Shown here: piece by piece, positions 51,457 through 60,127 of the stretch | Layout of the letters: each line of letters begins with the position of its first letter | How positions within the stretch are numbered: position 1 is the stretch's first letter | Assembly: GCA_977017575.1 (NCBI GenBank) | Contig: CDRNVI010000040.1 | Coordinates: 62,001 to 126,000, forward strand | Length of the DNA: 64,000 bases | Source of the DNA: Paramoeba atlantica | Lineage: Eukaryota; Discosea | Direction: 5' to 3' | Notes under the pieces: generated by a model | The model's input: the letters and a program-made list of their open reading frames with translations, nothing else | What the model was told of the DNA's origin: nothing | Database searches by the model: none | Made by a program: the position numbers and the translations under genes

Positions 51457-51786
51457 GGGGGAACCATGTATATTTGTAGATTATCAATTATACAATACTA
51501 TACTTTATTATTACACTAGTAGCTTTTCTCTATTTTCGCAAAAGGAAAGTTGCCCCACCCGCCATCCCCCGAACCACTCCCCGCCGGGGAACTACCCGTT
51601 CGCAAGAGAGAGAGAGAGGTGAAGATTGTTTTTATAAGGACGTCCTTTAGTACTATATTCATCAAATAATTTTATTTATAGTAACGTTCAAAACACAGGT
51701 ATTTGGGTGCCTCGTATTTGATAAATTATATTTAGTGATTACAAATTAATTATTTGTTTATTAAAATTATATTCTGATGAGCAATT

Positions 51787-51907
51787 CAAATTCTTGTTTC
51801 TTTGAAGATTTGAACCATTCGCCCTTGTTGAAATTGATTTCTAGGTTCAAATCCTGAGTTGATTCTCGCAAATGGAGGAATACTGCTTCTAGGGATGTCG
51901 TATTTGT
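51787..51907 (-). pseudogene. B LINE fragment between V6 and V2
   Basis: Minus strand reads TNTTSLEAVFLHLRES and NLEINFNKGEWF, which is the segment directly after DDVTMSS at 57521. The reading continues without loss or gain of bases across V2. Confidence 0.7.
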
Positions 51908-52092
51908 TAATAGTCCACGTTTTGAAATTTAGCCGAGGGGCTGTTATGTATTTGCCTGCTGGCCCTTCGGGGCACATAGTTTCTTCGAATTATGATTTGT
52001 ATTCAGAATTTTACATGGGATGGGTATTTACTATTATCTTATATATCCTGGTTAGGTTGTTATTTTACTTCGCTTTAAGTTTTTGTTTAAGA

Positions 52093-53493
52093 ATGAGATC
52101 CCAACGTTTGCGGGCTCCTCAGGAGCCGAGCCAGGACCGTGATCGCTCTCCAAAGCGTGACCGGGCGCCAACACCGGTTGAAACCTCCTCTTTTGCCCGT
52201 TCGAAACGCCAGTCTCTTTCATGTCCTCCCGTGCGCCCCCCTCTCCCTCCTCTTCCCACGCAGCCGGCTCCGCAGGTATCCGCGCGACCTCCTCCTGTTC
52301 CCCCTACCCCTGGACCGGCGCGTCGCAAGGTACGCCCTTCAGGAAAAGCACTCAGCCCCGCCCGCGAACCGCCTAGCCCTCTCCCTTCCAACCTCCCCAG
52401 TTTGCCGGCGAGCTCCCTCCCTAGCCCGTATCCATTTCCGCTGGAGGCTCCGGAGCCCCATGTTCGACGTAGAGGAACCCTCAACCCTGACCAGGTTGCG
52501 GCTTCTCGCTCGCCGCGCCGTTACGAGGCCCTCGACCTTGACCACGTCGGGATGCCTCAGCCTTCACGCTGTGATGCGCGTGGGATCATGACACAATCTA
52601 GCAAAGAAGAATTCATCACGAAAGTGATTGAGCTTCTGCGCAAAGACTATGAGGTCACCGTTGAAGCTGTATGGTCTCTTCCCCGGGATGGCCTACGGCA
52701 GACGGTTATAGGGTTGGTGCATATGACGCATCCAAAGGACCCTAACTCAACTGAGTTGTTCGCCGAGTGGGATGGGGACAAGAACACTGCCTACCGTTTT
52801 CCCCATCCCGAGATCAACTACCACTCTTTGGAACTGGCCCATGTTCGGACGCAGATGCCGGGTGGGAAACCAGTTGAAGATCTGATCCCCACGTTTGAAC
52901 GCGTCCGTATTACGGACCCGAAAGGCTTCTCCCCCTACGATCCGGTTACTTGGCAACCGTGGATCGACACGGATGATTTGTTCAAGCCACGTGAACTCAT
53001 CCGTGAGCTGCGCGAAGCTCCGCAGCTTGGGGTACGCTTCAACCCTCCGCCGCAGCGTGAGCGCCTGTTCAAGATGTTAACTGAATGGGTGTACGCTGCG
53101 TGCAATACGGAGGGATGGCTAGAGAAGCACAACCTCGCCGTAGCCCTTCTCATCATCGAAGAGCTTCGCAACCATTATTGGGCTGCGGCGGGTGTAGCTG
53201 TCGAACGTGTGCAACAGCGTTTGCACCGTGACGACGATCCTCAGGACCGTTACGGTCAGCTCGTTGTGGATGAGCAACTGAGGGACCGAACCGCTACGCG
53301 TGCTCCCCGACGACGCAGCCAAGGACCTTTCTGTTTTGGCTGCCATCAGCCAGGCCACCTACGATCGAACTGCCCCCAATCGTCCCAACAGCAGGGGGGG
53401 CAGTTCCGTACCCAGCGCACCCCGCAACAGGATTTTCGCGGCGGGGTGGTGGGCGGCGCCAACCGTTACGGCGCAACACGGGCTTTCCACTAG
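52093..53493 (+). CDS. V2 gag-like protein with CCHC knuckle
   Basis: 466 residues, same layout as V1 gag: Pro/Arg/Ser-rich N-terminus, structured middle, CFGCHQPGHLRSNC near the end. The start MRSQRLRAPQEP is shared by all copies. Fossil part of V2. Confidence 0.7.
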   Translation: MRSQRLRAPQEPSQDRDRSPKRDRAPTPVETSSFARSKRQSLSCPPVRPPLPPLPTQPAPQVSARPPPVPPTPGPARRKVRPSGKALSPAREPPSPLPSNLPSLPASSLPSPYPFPLEAPEPHVRRRGTLNPDQVAASRSPRRYEALDLDHVGMPQPSRCDARGIMTQSSKEEFITKVIELLRKDYEVTVEAVWSLPRDGLRQTVIGLVHMTHPKDPNSTELFAEWDGDKNTAYRFPHPEINYHSLELAHVRTQMPGGKPVEDLIPTFERVRITDPKGFSPYDPVTWQPWIDTDDLFKPRELIRELREAPQLGVRFNPPPQRERLFKMLTEWVYAACNTEGWLEKHNLAVALLIIEELRNHYWAAAGVAVERVQQRLHRDDDPQDRYGQLVVDEQLRDRTATRAPRRRSQGPFCFGCHQPGHLRSNCPQSSQQQGGQFRTQRTPQQDFRGGVVGGANRYGATRAFH

Positions 53494-53496
53494 GAA

Positions 53497-54657
53497 ATGC
53501 CCCCCACCCCAATCACTGCTCGTGCCCGTCGTCCCAGGCGACGACGGGTGGATTTTCATACACCTGTTCCCTCTCCGTCCCTCCGCCAGCGCGAAAGACG
53601 GCCACGCGTGCGTGGCAATACTCCTCCTCCACGCCCTCTCTCCCCGTTACGGCTACGACGTCGCAGCGTCTCTCTTCCGGCACTTCCTCTCCCCCGGCTC
53701 ACCGTTCCTCCCAAACCCGCCGCCGCCAAACCCGCCGCCGTCGTAACCGCCGACGCCGCACAGCCGCCAGGAAAACACCACAATCAGCTGCTCGAGGCCA
53801 TTCTGAGGATGCCCGCCGACGATCCTCGCGCCACCCAGTTGGGCGAGGCGCTCCAGCCCATGTGGGCAACGGCCACGTGGGCCACAAGGGAGCGACTGTG
53901 GTTCCGCCTGCGCGAGTATTGCCAGGCGAAGGGAATCACCGCGAATCCTGCAAACGCGGTGCTCTTCCTGGAGACTCTGCCTCTCGCTACCTCGACGCGC
54001 ATGGGGTGCGCAGGGGCATTGAGGACTCTGTTCGAGCTCATGGGAATCGAAGGTACCCCATTGAGTCTCTACGTAAAGGCCCTGCAAGCGCAGGGGGGGC
54101 TAGAACCCACGCGGCAGATGCTACCAATCACGCTACTTCTTCTAAAGAAGCTGAGACGTCATCTCGACGTAAAGGAGAGCATGTGTTGCCTCCTGTGTTG
54201 GAAAGCCGCTGCGAGATGGACCGAGACCGCCGACCTGAGGCGGGAGCAGTTCGTGAGGTGTGGCCAGTCACGAGGTAATCATTTATTGGGGCAGGGGGAC
54301 CAAGACAACCCGTCTGAATCCTTACCGGCCGTACCTCTACGCGATAGTGACTGGACCGGGGACACCCGAACTGGCTCAGTTTGTGGGAAGTTTGAGACCA
54401 GGCCAGCGCCTGTGTTACACGACGGTCCGGGAGATGGACCACAGGATGAATCAACTTATGGAACACATTCCATAAAAAGAGGTGCAATTACTTACCTATT
54501 CCACGAGATCTCCCTCGGGAATCTCAGGATGGAGGACGTCCAGAACCTCACTAAACACCTCAACGTCGAATCACTGTTGCGCTACAACGCAAGCAGTATT
54601 ACAACGGCAAGGGCTCTCGGGACGCAGAGAGTCTCAGCACGTCTCCCAGTGCTGTAA
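53497..54657 (+). CDS. V2 tyrosine recombinase region
   Basis: Follows gag directly. The core-binding region LWFRLREYCQAKGI, AARWTETADLRREQF and C-terminal YGTHSIKRGAITYLFHE and LLRYNASS motifs are visible; the middle part is less regular than in V1. Fossil. Confidence 0.6.
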   Translation: MPPTPITARARRPRRRRVDFHTPVPSPSLRQRERRPRVRGNTPPPRPLSPLRLRRRSVSLPALPLPRLTVPPKPAAAKPAAVVTADAAQPPGKHHNQLLEAILRMPADDPRATQLGEALQPMWATATWATRERLWFRLREYCQAKGITANPANAVLFLETLPLATSTRMGCAGALRTLFELMGIEGTPLSLYVKALQAQGGLEPTRQMLPITLLLLKKLRRHLDVKESMCCLLCWKAAARWTETADLRREQFVRCGQSRGNHLLGQGDQDNPSESLPAVPLRDSDWTGDTRTGSVCGKFETRPAPVLHDGPGDGPQDESTYGTHSIKRGAITYLFHEISLGNLRMEDVQNLTKHLNVESLLRYNASSITTARALGTQRVSARLPVL

Positions 54658-54668
54658 CCTCGGAGCAC

Positions 54669-56342
54669 GTGGCAAAGTGCTTCGAGGAAGTGCCTTACCT
54701 TCGCAGGCACTCCGTTGTTTGTGCACGCCGCTCTTCACGGCTAGCCAAGGCACACGACGCTCACCTACCTTTGCACGTTAAGAAGTCGATACCTGTTATC
54801 CATTTGGATCAGGTTAAGGAGTGGATGAGTATGCCAGCTGCCACTCGTTTTCGCAAGGTAGTGGATGAATTATTATGGGTACCTAAAGCCCCGTACCCCG
54901 AACCTAGTGTGAAAGGTTCATTGCCTGAGGCGGACGTCCGATTGTTGGAGGACGCAGGCATAATCTCTAAGGTCCCGGCGCAGGAGTTGAGAAAGCGCCC
55001 ATCGATGCAGTTCATGATTCCCTTCACGGTTGTGGAGACCGATGATGAGGGCAATCAGCGCAGAAGATTTATTTCATGGACAAGGGACGATAACGATAGA
55101 TTAAAATCATATGAACCAAAGGTCCCATTATATCATCCCTCCAAGTATCTTCATAAGGCGCACGAGCCGATGGCTGTGAAGCGGGACTTCACATGCGGGT
55201 TTTACCAGATTGGTATCCCGAAGAGGGCGCGGCCCAAATTCCGCCTTAGAACGACCAGTGGAGACGTGTATGAGATGAACGTCCTCTCGATGGGCCATAG
55301 GTGTGCACCGGAGGTTATGCACACGGTTACCGCCGCGATTGCTGGCGAGGCGTCGATTTGTTCTCAGCGCTACTCGTTTCACCGAGGCGCTATCGACGTT
55401 TATGTTGACGGAGTTCGGTTTGCAGGAACCGACTCCGAGGCCACCACGTACGCTCAGTTCATTGACGAGCGTTGCGACAAGGCGAACGGTCTTTTCAAAG
55501 ATCGGGGTCAGCCCCCTGTAGCACAGTACGTGTTCAATGGGGTGGCGTTCGACCATAACGCGCATACGGTCTGCCTGGGGCCGCGAGTGATCAGGAAACT
55601 GCGAGCCGACTCTTTCTTCAACATTTCCTTTGTTGACCTAGAGGCGGTGGTGGGGCGCCTCATTTATGGCTCCGCAGTTCTCCGACTCAATATGCCGCGA
55701 TTTTATTTCGCTTTGAAGGTGGCGCAACGGCGTATCAACTTGTTGAACCGTTGCCCGAAGTTATGTGACCGTCCGATCGCACTCCCTGTCGTCACTCGCT
55801 CCATGCTAGCAGAGTGGAGAAACGAGTTGTTGGAGAATGTTCCACGGTCTCCACCTCCCCATCCCGATGTTGTTCCACACAAGCATCGTCTCTACACCGA
55901 TGCCTCGGTGAAAGGGTGGGGAGCGATTATGTATTTAGACAGCGGAGAGGTTTTGATTACGGGAGAGGCGTGGCCTGAGTCATCCTCGTATGAGGTGAAT
56001 CGTGCGGAAGCTGCAGCAGTCCGCTTAGCCCTCGAGAAGTTTTCCGCGCATTGCCCCCGTGGAACCTGCTTGGATGTCTTTGTTGACAACACCTCCTGTC
56101 AGGCTGCACTGAACAGGAGGGTCTCCAAGTCAAAGGGGGTTTCAATGGAATTGCGCGAAGTCCTGCGACTGACAGAGGACAAAGGTATTTGTGTCAAGGC
56201 AGCGTATATATCCACGGATGAGAACCCGGCGGATGCTGTCAGTCGCGGGAAGGAGATTGAGATGGAGAAGGTCAAGAGATATGAAGGTAAGATCGAGAGA
56301 GACATTAGTGATGTAGGCAGTCATATTCAGAGAAAACCCTAA
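54669..56342 (+). CDS. V2 RT-RNase H
   Basis: 557 residues with RT motifs (RRRFISWTRDDND, VKRDFTCGFYQIG, LSMGHRCAPEVMH, IDVYVDG), RNase H motifs (YTDASVKGWGAIMYL, VNRAEAAAVRL, VFVDNTSC) and a C-terminal STDENPADAVSRGKEI, the usual end of this domain. This is the fullest 3' coding end of the family in the window. Fossil. Confidence 0.7.
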   Translation: MAKCFEEVPYLRRHSVVCARRSSRLAKAHDAHLPLHVKKSIPVIHLDQVKEWMSMPAATRFRKVVDELLWVPKAPYPEPSVKGSLPEADVRLLEDAGIISKVPAQELRKRPSMQFMIPFTVVETDDEGNQRRRFISWTRDDNDRLKSYEPKVPLYHPSKYLHKAHEPMAVKRDFTCGFYQIGIPKRARPKFRLRTTSGDVYEMNVLSMGHRCAPEVMHTVTAAIAGEASICSQRYSFHRGAIDVYVDGVRFAGTDSEATTYAQFIDERCDKANGLFKDRGQPPVAQYVFNGVAFDHNAHTVCLGPRVIRKLRADSFFNISFVDLEAVVGRLIYGSAVLRLNMPRFYFALKVAQRRINLLNRCPKLCDRPIALPVVTRSMLAEWRNELLENVPRSPPPHPDVVPHKHRLYTDASVKGWGAIMYLDSGEVLITGEAWPESSSYEVNRAEAAAVRLALEKFSAHCPRGTCLDVFVDNTSCQAALNRRVSKSKGVSMELREVLRLTEDKGICVKAAYISTDENPADAVSRGKEIEMEKVKRYEGKIERDISDVGSHIQRKP

Positions 56343-57083
56343 GGGACAGGATCACCAAATACAAAAAAAAAGACAAGAAAAAAAACAAAGACAAAAAAAC
56401 AAAGACAAAAAAAAAGCGGTCCTGGGGTTTGGAGGTTGTCCCTATAATTTCGGAAGGTTATGGATGTTAATCGGTTAACAGCTCTTTATTCTCACGACTT
56501 GTTTTTTCGGAAGCAAGGTTCCCCAATGTGAGGTAGAGATGAGTAAAGGTTTCCTTTGCTCTGCGGTTAGCGCCTTAATGTTTTTTAGCCGCGTCACTGT
56601 TGACACGGCCCTACGCATCACGCCTAGTTGCTCCACACTTCTAGGTACACAAGTTGGTCTAGGGCAGAGGTTAAAAGCGTAACCTGCGTAGCTCGTGTGA
56701 GCTTGTAAAGGGCGTGGCAGTGGACTGGTCATCTATTGCTATCGTTATCCTTTTGTGAGTTCTGGGATGGTATATGAAAAATTATTTTACTATGTGATTG
56801 GGCATTTCTTTGGTTATTTATATTGATTGTGTGACGTGTGTGTGGGCAGGTTGGCCGAGGGTTCCGGTGGGGGGGAATCCCGTTAACAACGTGACACATG
56901 ATTATTGGTTTTATGCAGGCTTTCTTTTGAACTATGTTTGTGCATGTGAATTCTATCTATATATCGTATTATGTGTTCTTTGATTTTGGGACGATTTGGA
57001 AGTGTGATTATATTAGCCATAGGTATTTACTTATATTTGTTTGTTACTTATAAGTTTCATGGAGCCCCCTCGGCGTGGATTTC

Positions 57084-57520
57084 TAATAGTCCACGTTTTG
57101 AAATTTAGCCGAGGGGCTGTTATGTATTTGCCTGCTGGCCCTTCGGGGCACATAGTTTCTTCGAATTATGATTTGTATTCAGAATTTTACATGGGATGGG
57201 TATTTACTATTATCTTATATATCCTTGTTAGGTTGTTATTTTACTTCGCTTTAAGTTTTTGTGCCCACCCACCAAGCCCCCAGCCATTTGGCCGAGGGTT
57301 CCGGTGGGGGGGAATACATTAACAACGTGACACATGATTATTGGTTTTATGCAGGCTTTCTTTTGAACTATGTTTGTGCATGTGAATTCTATCTATATAT
57401 CGTATTATGTGTTCTTTGATTTTGGGACGATTTGGAAGTGTGATTATATTAGTCATAGGTATTTACTTATATTTGTTTGTTACCTATATGTTTCATGGAG
57501 CCCCCTCGGCGTGGATTTCT
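57084..57520 (+). mobile_element. Solo V unit abutting the right end of V2
   Basis: Begins TAATAGTCCACG directly after the CGTGGATTTC of V2 and ends in another CGTGGATTTC. It holds an A repeat (with double hairpin 57136-57170), GC box CCCACCCACCAAGCCCCC and B end, and no genes. It forms a head-to-tail junction with V2. Confidence 0.8.
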
Positions 57521-58938
57521 GAACTCATTGTCACGTCGTCCTGATATGCTCTTATCTTGACTTCCGGGTAAAGACTGGCGATTTCCTTCAAAGGACCCTG
57601 CAGTAACGCACAAAAGTAGAGCGAGGATAGGGCGGACCCTTGTCTGAACCCACATGAACTTTCAATCACGGAGTGTAACGAATTGTTTGCGAAGAAAAGG
57701 AAATCTGAAGGCTTGCCGTATTCTAGGTAAAACATTCTCATGAAAGGTTTGAAGATCGAAGGCTGTTGTAGTAGGGCTTGAGCAATTGCGGTACGATGCG
57801 GTGTTTTGTAGGCATTCTTAAAATCCACTGTGAGAATCGTGTAGCCGGTGTCGTGTTCGTCCAAAAGCTCATGAACTATTGATTCACACGCATTCCGTTG
57901 AAGAATACCTCGCTGCACTGGCTGGCAAAATTTCTCCACTGTATTGTTGTGTCGCATTAAAAGAATCGTTCCGCAGATCTTGAGGATAGTGTCTCCCATT
58001 GCCACTGGTCGTATCCCGTTTTGAGGTTTTGCTAACGCGATGATCCTGCAGCGAGTTAGGCGTTGACGAACGTTTTCTGCGAGATCTCCGTTGATGACGT
58101 CGCGGAACATGTGACAGAGTGCGAGACACGATTCCTCATCCTCTACCAGAAGTCTCATCATGTTTTCACTGAATCCTGTGGGCCCTGGCGATGCTCCTTT
58201 TGACAGCCTCGCCGTCGCTTGACGCACCTCCGATTGATCAACTACCCCGATTCGAGGGAAGTCTCCATCGATGTTTTGTGGTAAGGGACCTTTGGGGTGA
58301 AGGTCGCTAAGCTTGTTCGACTTCTCATCAGCACTGAGGGATGAATCTTTGTATATATTGTCTAGAAATGGCGTTTGTGACTCCATGGATTGTAGGGGGC
58401 GTCGTCGACGTCGCTTGACAGTGACTTTACGAATCGTGGTTAACGAGTATTTCATGGCGGAAAAGAGCTTGTGCCAAATTCGGTGGCGTTGGGGATACGC
58501 GCTATCGGCATAGTCACGTACTATATCTCTATAGATTGCGATCACGCAAGGGATAAACTCCGGTGCAACTGTGCGCAGAGTTGGCATTGGCTCCAGGTCC
58601 AAATCGTCTTCTGTGTGTCGGCATTTGACAGTTTGTGTGGTATGGGCCGTATCTTGTTGCACGCTGGCGTCCCACATCAGTTTGAAAACACAAACGTTGG
58701 CTTGCGGACGGATATGTCATTTTAGATGAGGGCTAAGTATATATGATTTGCTTTGAAAATACTTTGTCTGAGGACCATAAAACCGCGATAGTGTCGCCAA
58801 CCTGACTCTCGGCCACAACCCGTCCGAGTACTCCCGTGTATTCCATAGCCAGATTTCTGATATTATCTCGTGAAATTCACGTCTGCTCTCCTCCCTGCAG
58901 CATATCAGTAATCTGGTATATATAAAGTCAACAAGGTA
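57521..58938 (-). pseudogene. B LINE, N-terminal and RT part of the split minus-strand copy
   Basis: The 5' end at 58938 bears TACCTTGTTG (58929-58938, SL end). The protein includes FPRIGVVDQSEV, LSKGASPGPTGFSENMMRLL, RCRIIALAKPQNG, VDFKNAYKTPHRT, SSCGFRQGSALSSLYF, AYQDDVTMSS, and is cut there by V2. The best open part is 57521-58677; the region upstream has at least one stop near 58727. Related to 22546-23931, but a distinct subfamily. Confidence 0.75.
58929..58938 (-). other. SL 3' end at 5' end of B copy
   Basis: TACCTTGTTG followed by an AT-rich leader on the minus strand. Confidence 0.6.
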
Positions 58939-58966
58939 CCCTAGGCATCATATCTCCGAGGAGATG

Positions 58967-59187
58967 TTACCTCCCTAGAACAATGAGGTCCTCTTGACCA
59001 GTTGATAATGCCAATAAGAAAGCTGAAAGCTCTGCTCGTATTGGTGTTGCGTTAATAGAGTCCAACGTTTTGTCGTTAGTCGCTAGAATCTCGTTTCCTT
59101 CGAAGGCACATGCCCCTGCGAATATACTGTTCGAAAGCTTTCTCACTGAACCATCACAATATATATATGAAGCAAGTTGTTATGGGG
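58967..59187 (-). pseudogene. RNase H fragment capped by SL sequence
   Basis: Minus strand reads YIYCDGSVRKLSNSIFAGAC and then ATPIRAELSAFLLALSTG, matching RNase H catalytic blocks (D…G…A and R-A-E-L). About 70 codons to a stop at 58967-58969. The SL segment 59188-59206 is joined just upstream, in mid-gene. The parent family is not identified; possibly the same as the RT fragment 59354-59943. Confidence 0.6.
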
Positions 59188-59206
59188 CAACAAGGTACAG
59201 AAACTG
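59188..59206 (-). other. SL-exon 3' segment
   Basis: Minus strand CAGTTTCTGTACCTTGTTG, then the RNase H fragment. Confidence 0.75.
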
Positions 59207-59353
59207 TTTATGCGTGTGAATTCTATCTATATATCGTATTATGTGTTCTTTGATTTTGGGACGATTTGGAAGTGTGATTATATTAGTCATAGGTATTTAC
59301 TTATATTTGTTTGTTACCTATATGTTTCATGGAGCCCCCTCGGCGTGGATTTC
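59207..59353 (+). mobile_element. Right-end fragment of a V element (fossil)
   Basis: Same as 57374-57520, ending GAGCCCCCTCGGCGTGGATTTC minus its first bases. Only the terminal part is present. Confidence 0.75.
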
Positions 59354-59943
59354 TATCGCAAATGGGAAGTTGATAAAACCAATGACGAAGGTCTCCTGTC
59401 ACATAATAGGCCTCTCCGAGGCATAAAAGTTCTTTCCTTATGTCCTCTGGGGAAGGAAGTTCGATGTGCGGAGGTTCGTTAACAAGTCGACTCGCCTCCT
59501 TGGCATTAATAATGAGCCGAGCAACAGTTCTATTTTTCAGTGTTTTGAAGGCTCTCGCCCAACTAGTTACGCTTTTTCTATCGATATCGCGCAGAGTTCC
59601 ACATTTCTTAATTTGACTAATATCTAGTGTAGACAAGGCGAACGTCTTATCAAAATGGCACTTTCTTGCTTCCGGTTGGAGCACGGAATTGAAGACCTCA
59701 TCTCGTGAAAGTATGTCTGTGGCTTCTGTGAGCCAGTGTATATTCATCGAGCTCGACCATACTCTCAGTCGTCCAAGGAGAACACAACCAGCAACACTTA
59801 TCGGATCGAGCGGCAATTCGGTGTGTGATGTGCCGATTCGTATATCGAATTCCTCTAAAGTACGGTGGTATAAGCCTGTCGATGTGTTTAAATGGTCACC
59901 TCGCCGTTGCTCTACGTACTCCATGTCGCCTGTCATACTACAC
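59354..59943 (-). pseudogene. RT fragment of an unassigned family
   Basis: Minus strand from 59936 reads an N-terminal region, then VARLIINAKEASRLVNEPP, IELPSPEDI and YYVTGDLRHWFYQLPI, an RT entry with the first catalytic Asp in GDLRHWFYQ. It differs from the LINE and V RTs here; a similar R-L-I-x-(D/N)-A-(R/K) pattern occurs in some protist retroelement RTs. It is bounded on both sides by V ends, so its later motifs are missing. Confidence 0.5.
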
Positions 59944-60127
59944 TAATAGTCCACGTTTTGAAATTTAGCCGAGGGGCTGTTATGTATTTGCCTGCTGGCC
60001 CTTAGGGGCACATAGTTTCTTCGAATTATGATTTGTATTCCGAATTTTACATGGGCTGGGTATTTACTATTATCTTATATATCCTTGTTAGGTTGTTATT
60101 TACTTCGCTTTAAGTTTTTGTTTAAGA

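Larger units (their letters stand above)
45140..51786 (+). mobile_element. VIPER-like element V6 (fossil), host to F, E and LINE C
   Basis: RT-RNase H remains (45148-45999, 47041-47364, 47954-48138) are followed by B (48347-48549), A (48550-51570, interrupted by LINE C) and B (51579-51786) repeats. The right end is GATGAGCAATTC. The left half with gag and YR is not present. Broken, with several breaks, and older than its guests. Confidence 0.7.
51908..57083 (+). mobile_element. VIPER-like YR retroelement V2 (fossil)
   Basis: Ends TAATAGTCCACG and CGTGGATTTC. Parts: A repeat with double hairpin (51960-51994), gag, YR, RT-RNase H, long 3' non-coding part (56343-57083) with the B end. Inserted in a B LINE without target duplication. 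Looks largely whole with one or two breaks, shared with V3. Very young: V3 differs at only a few sites. Confidence 0.8.
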
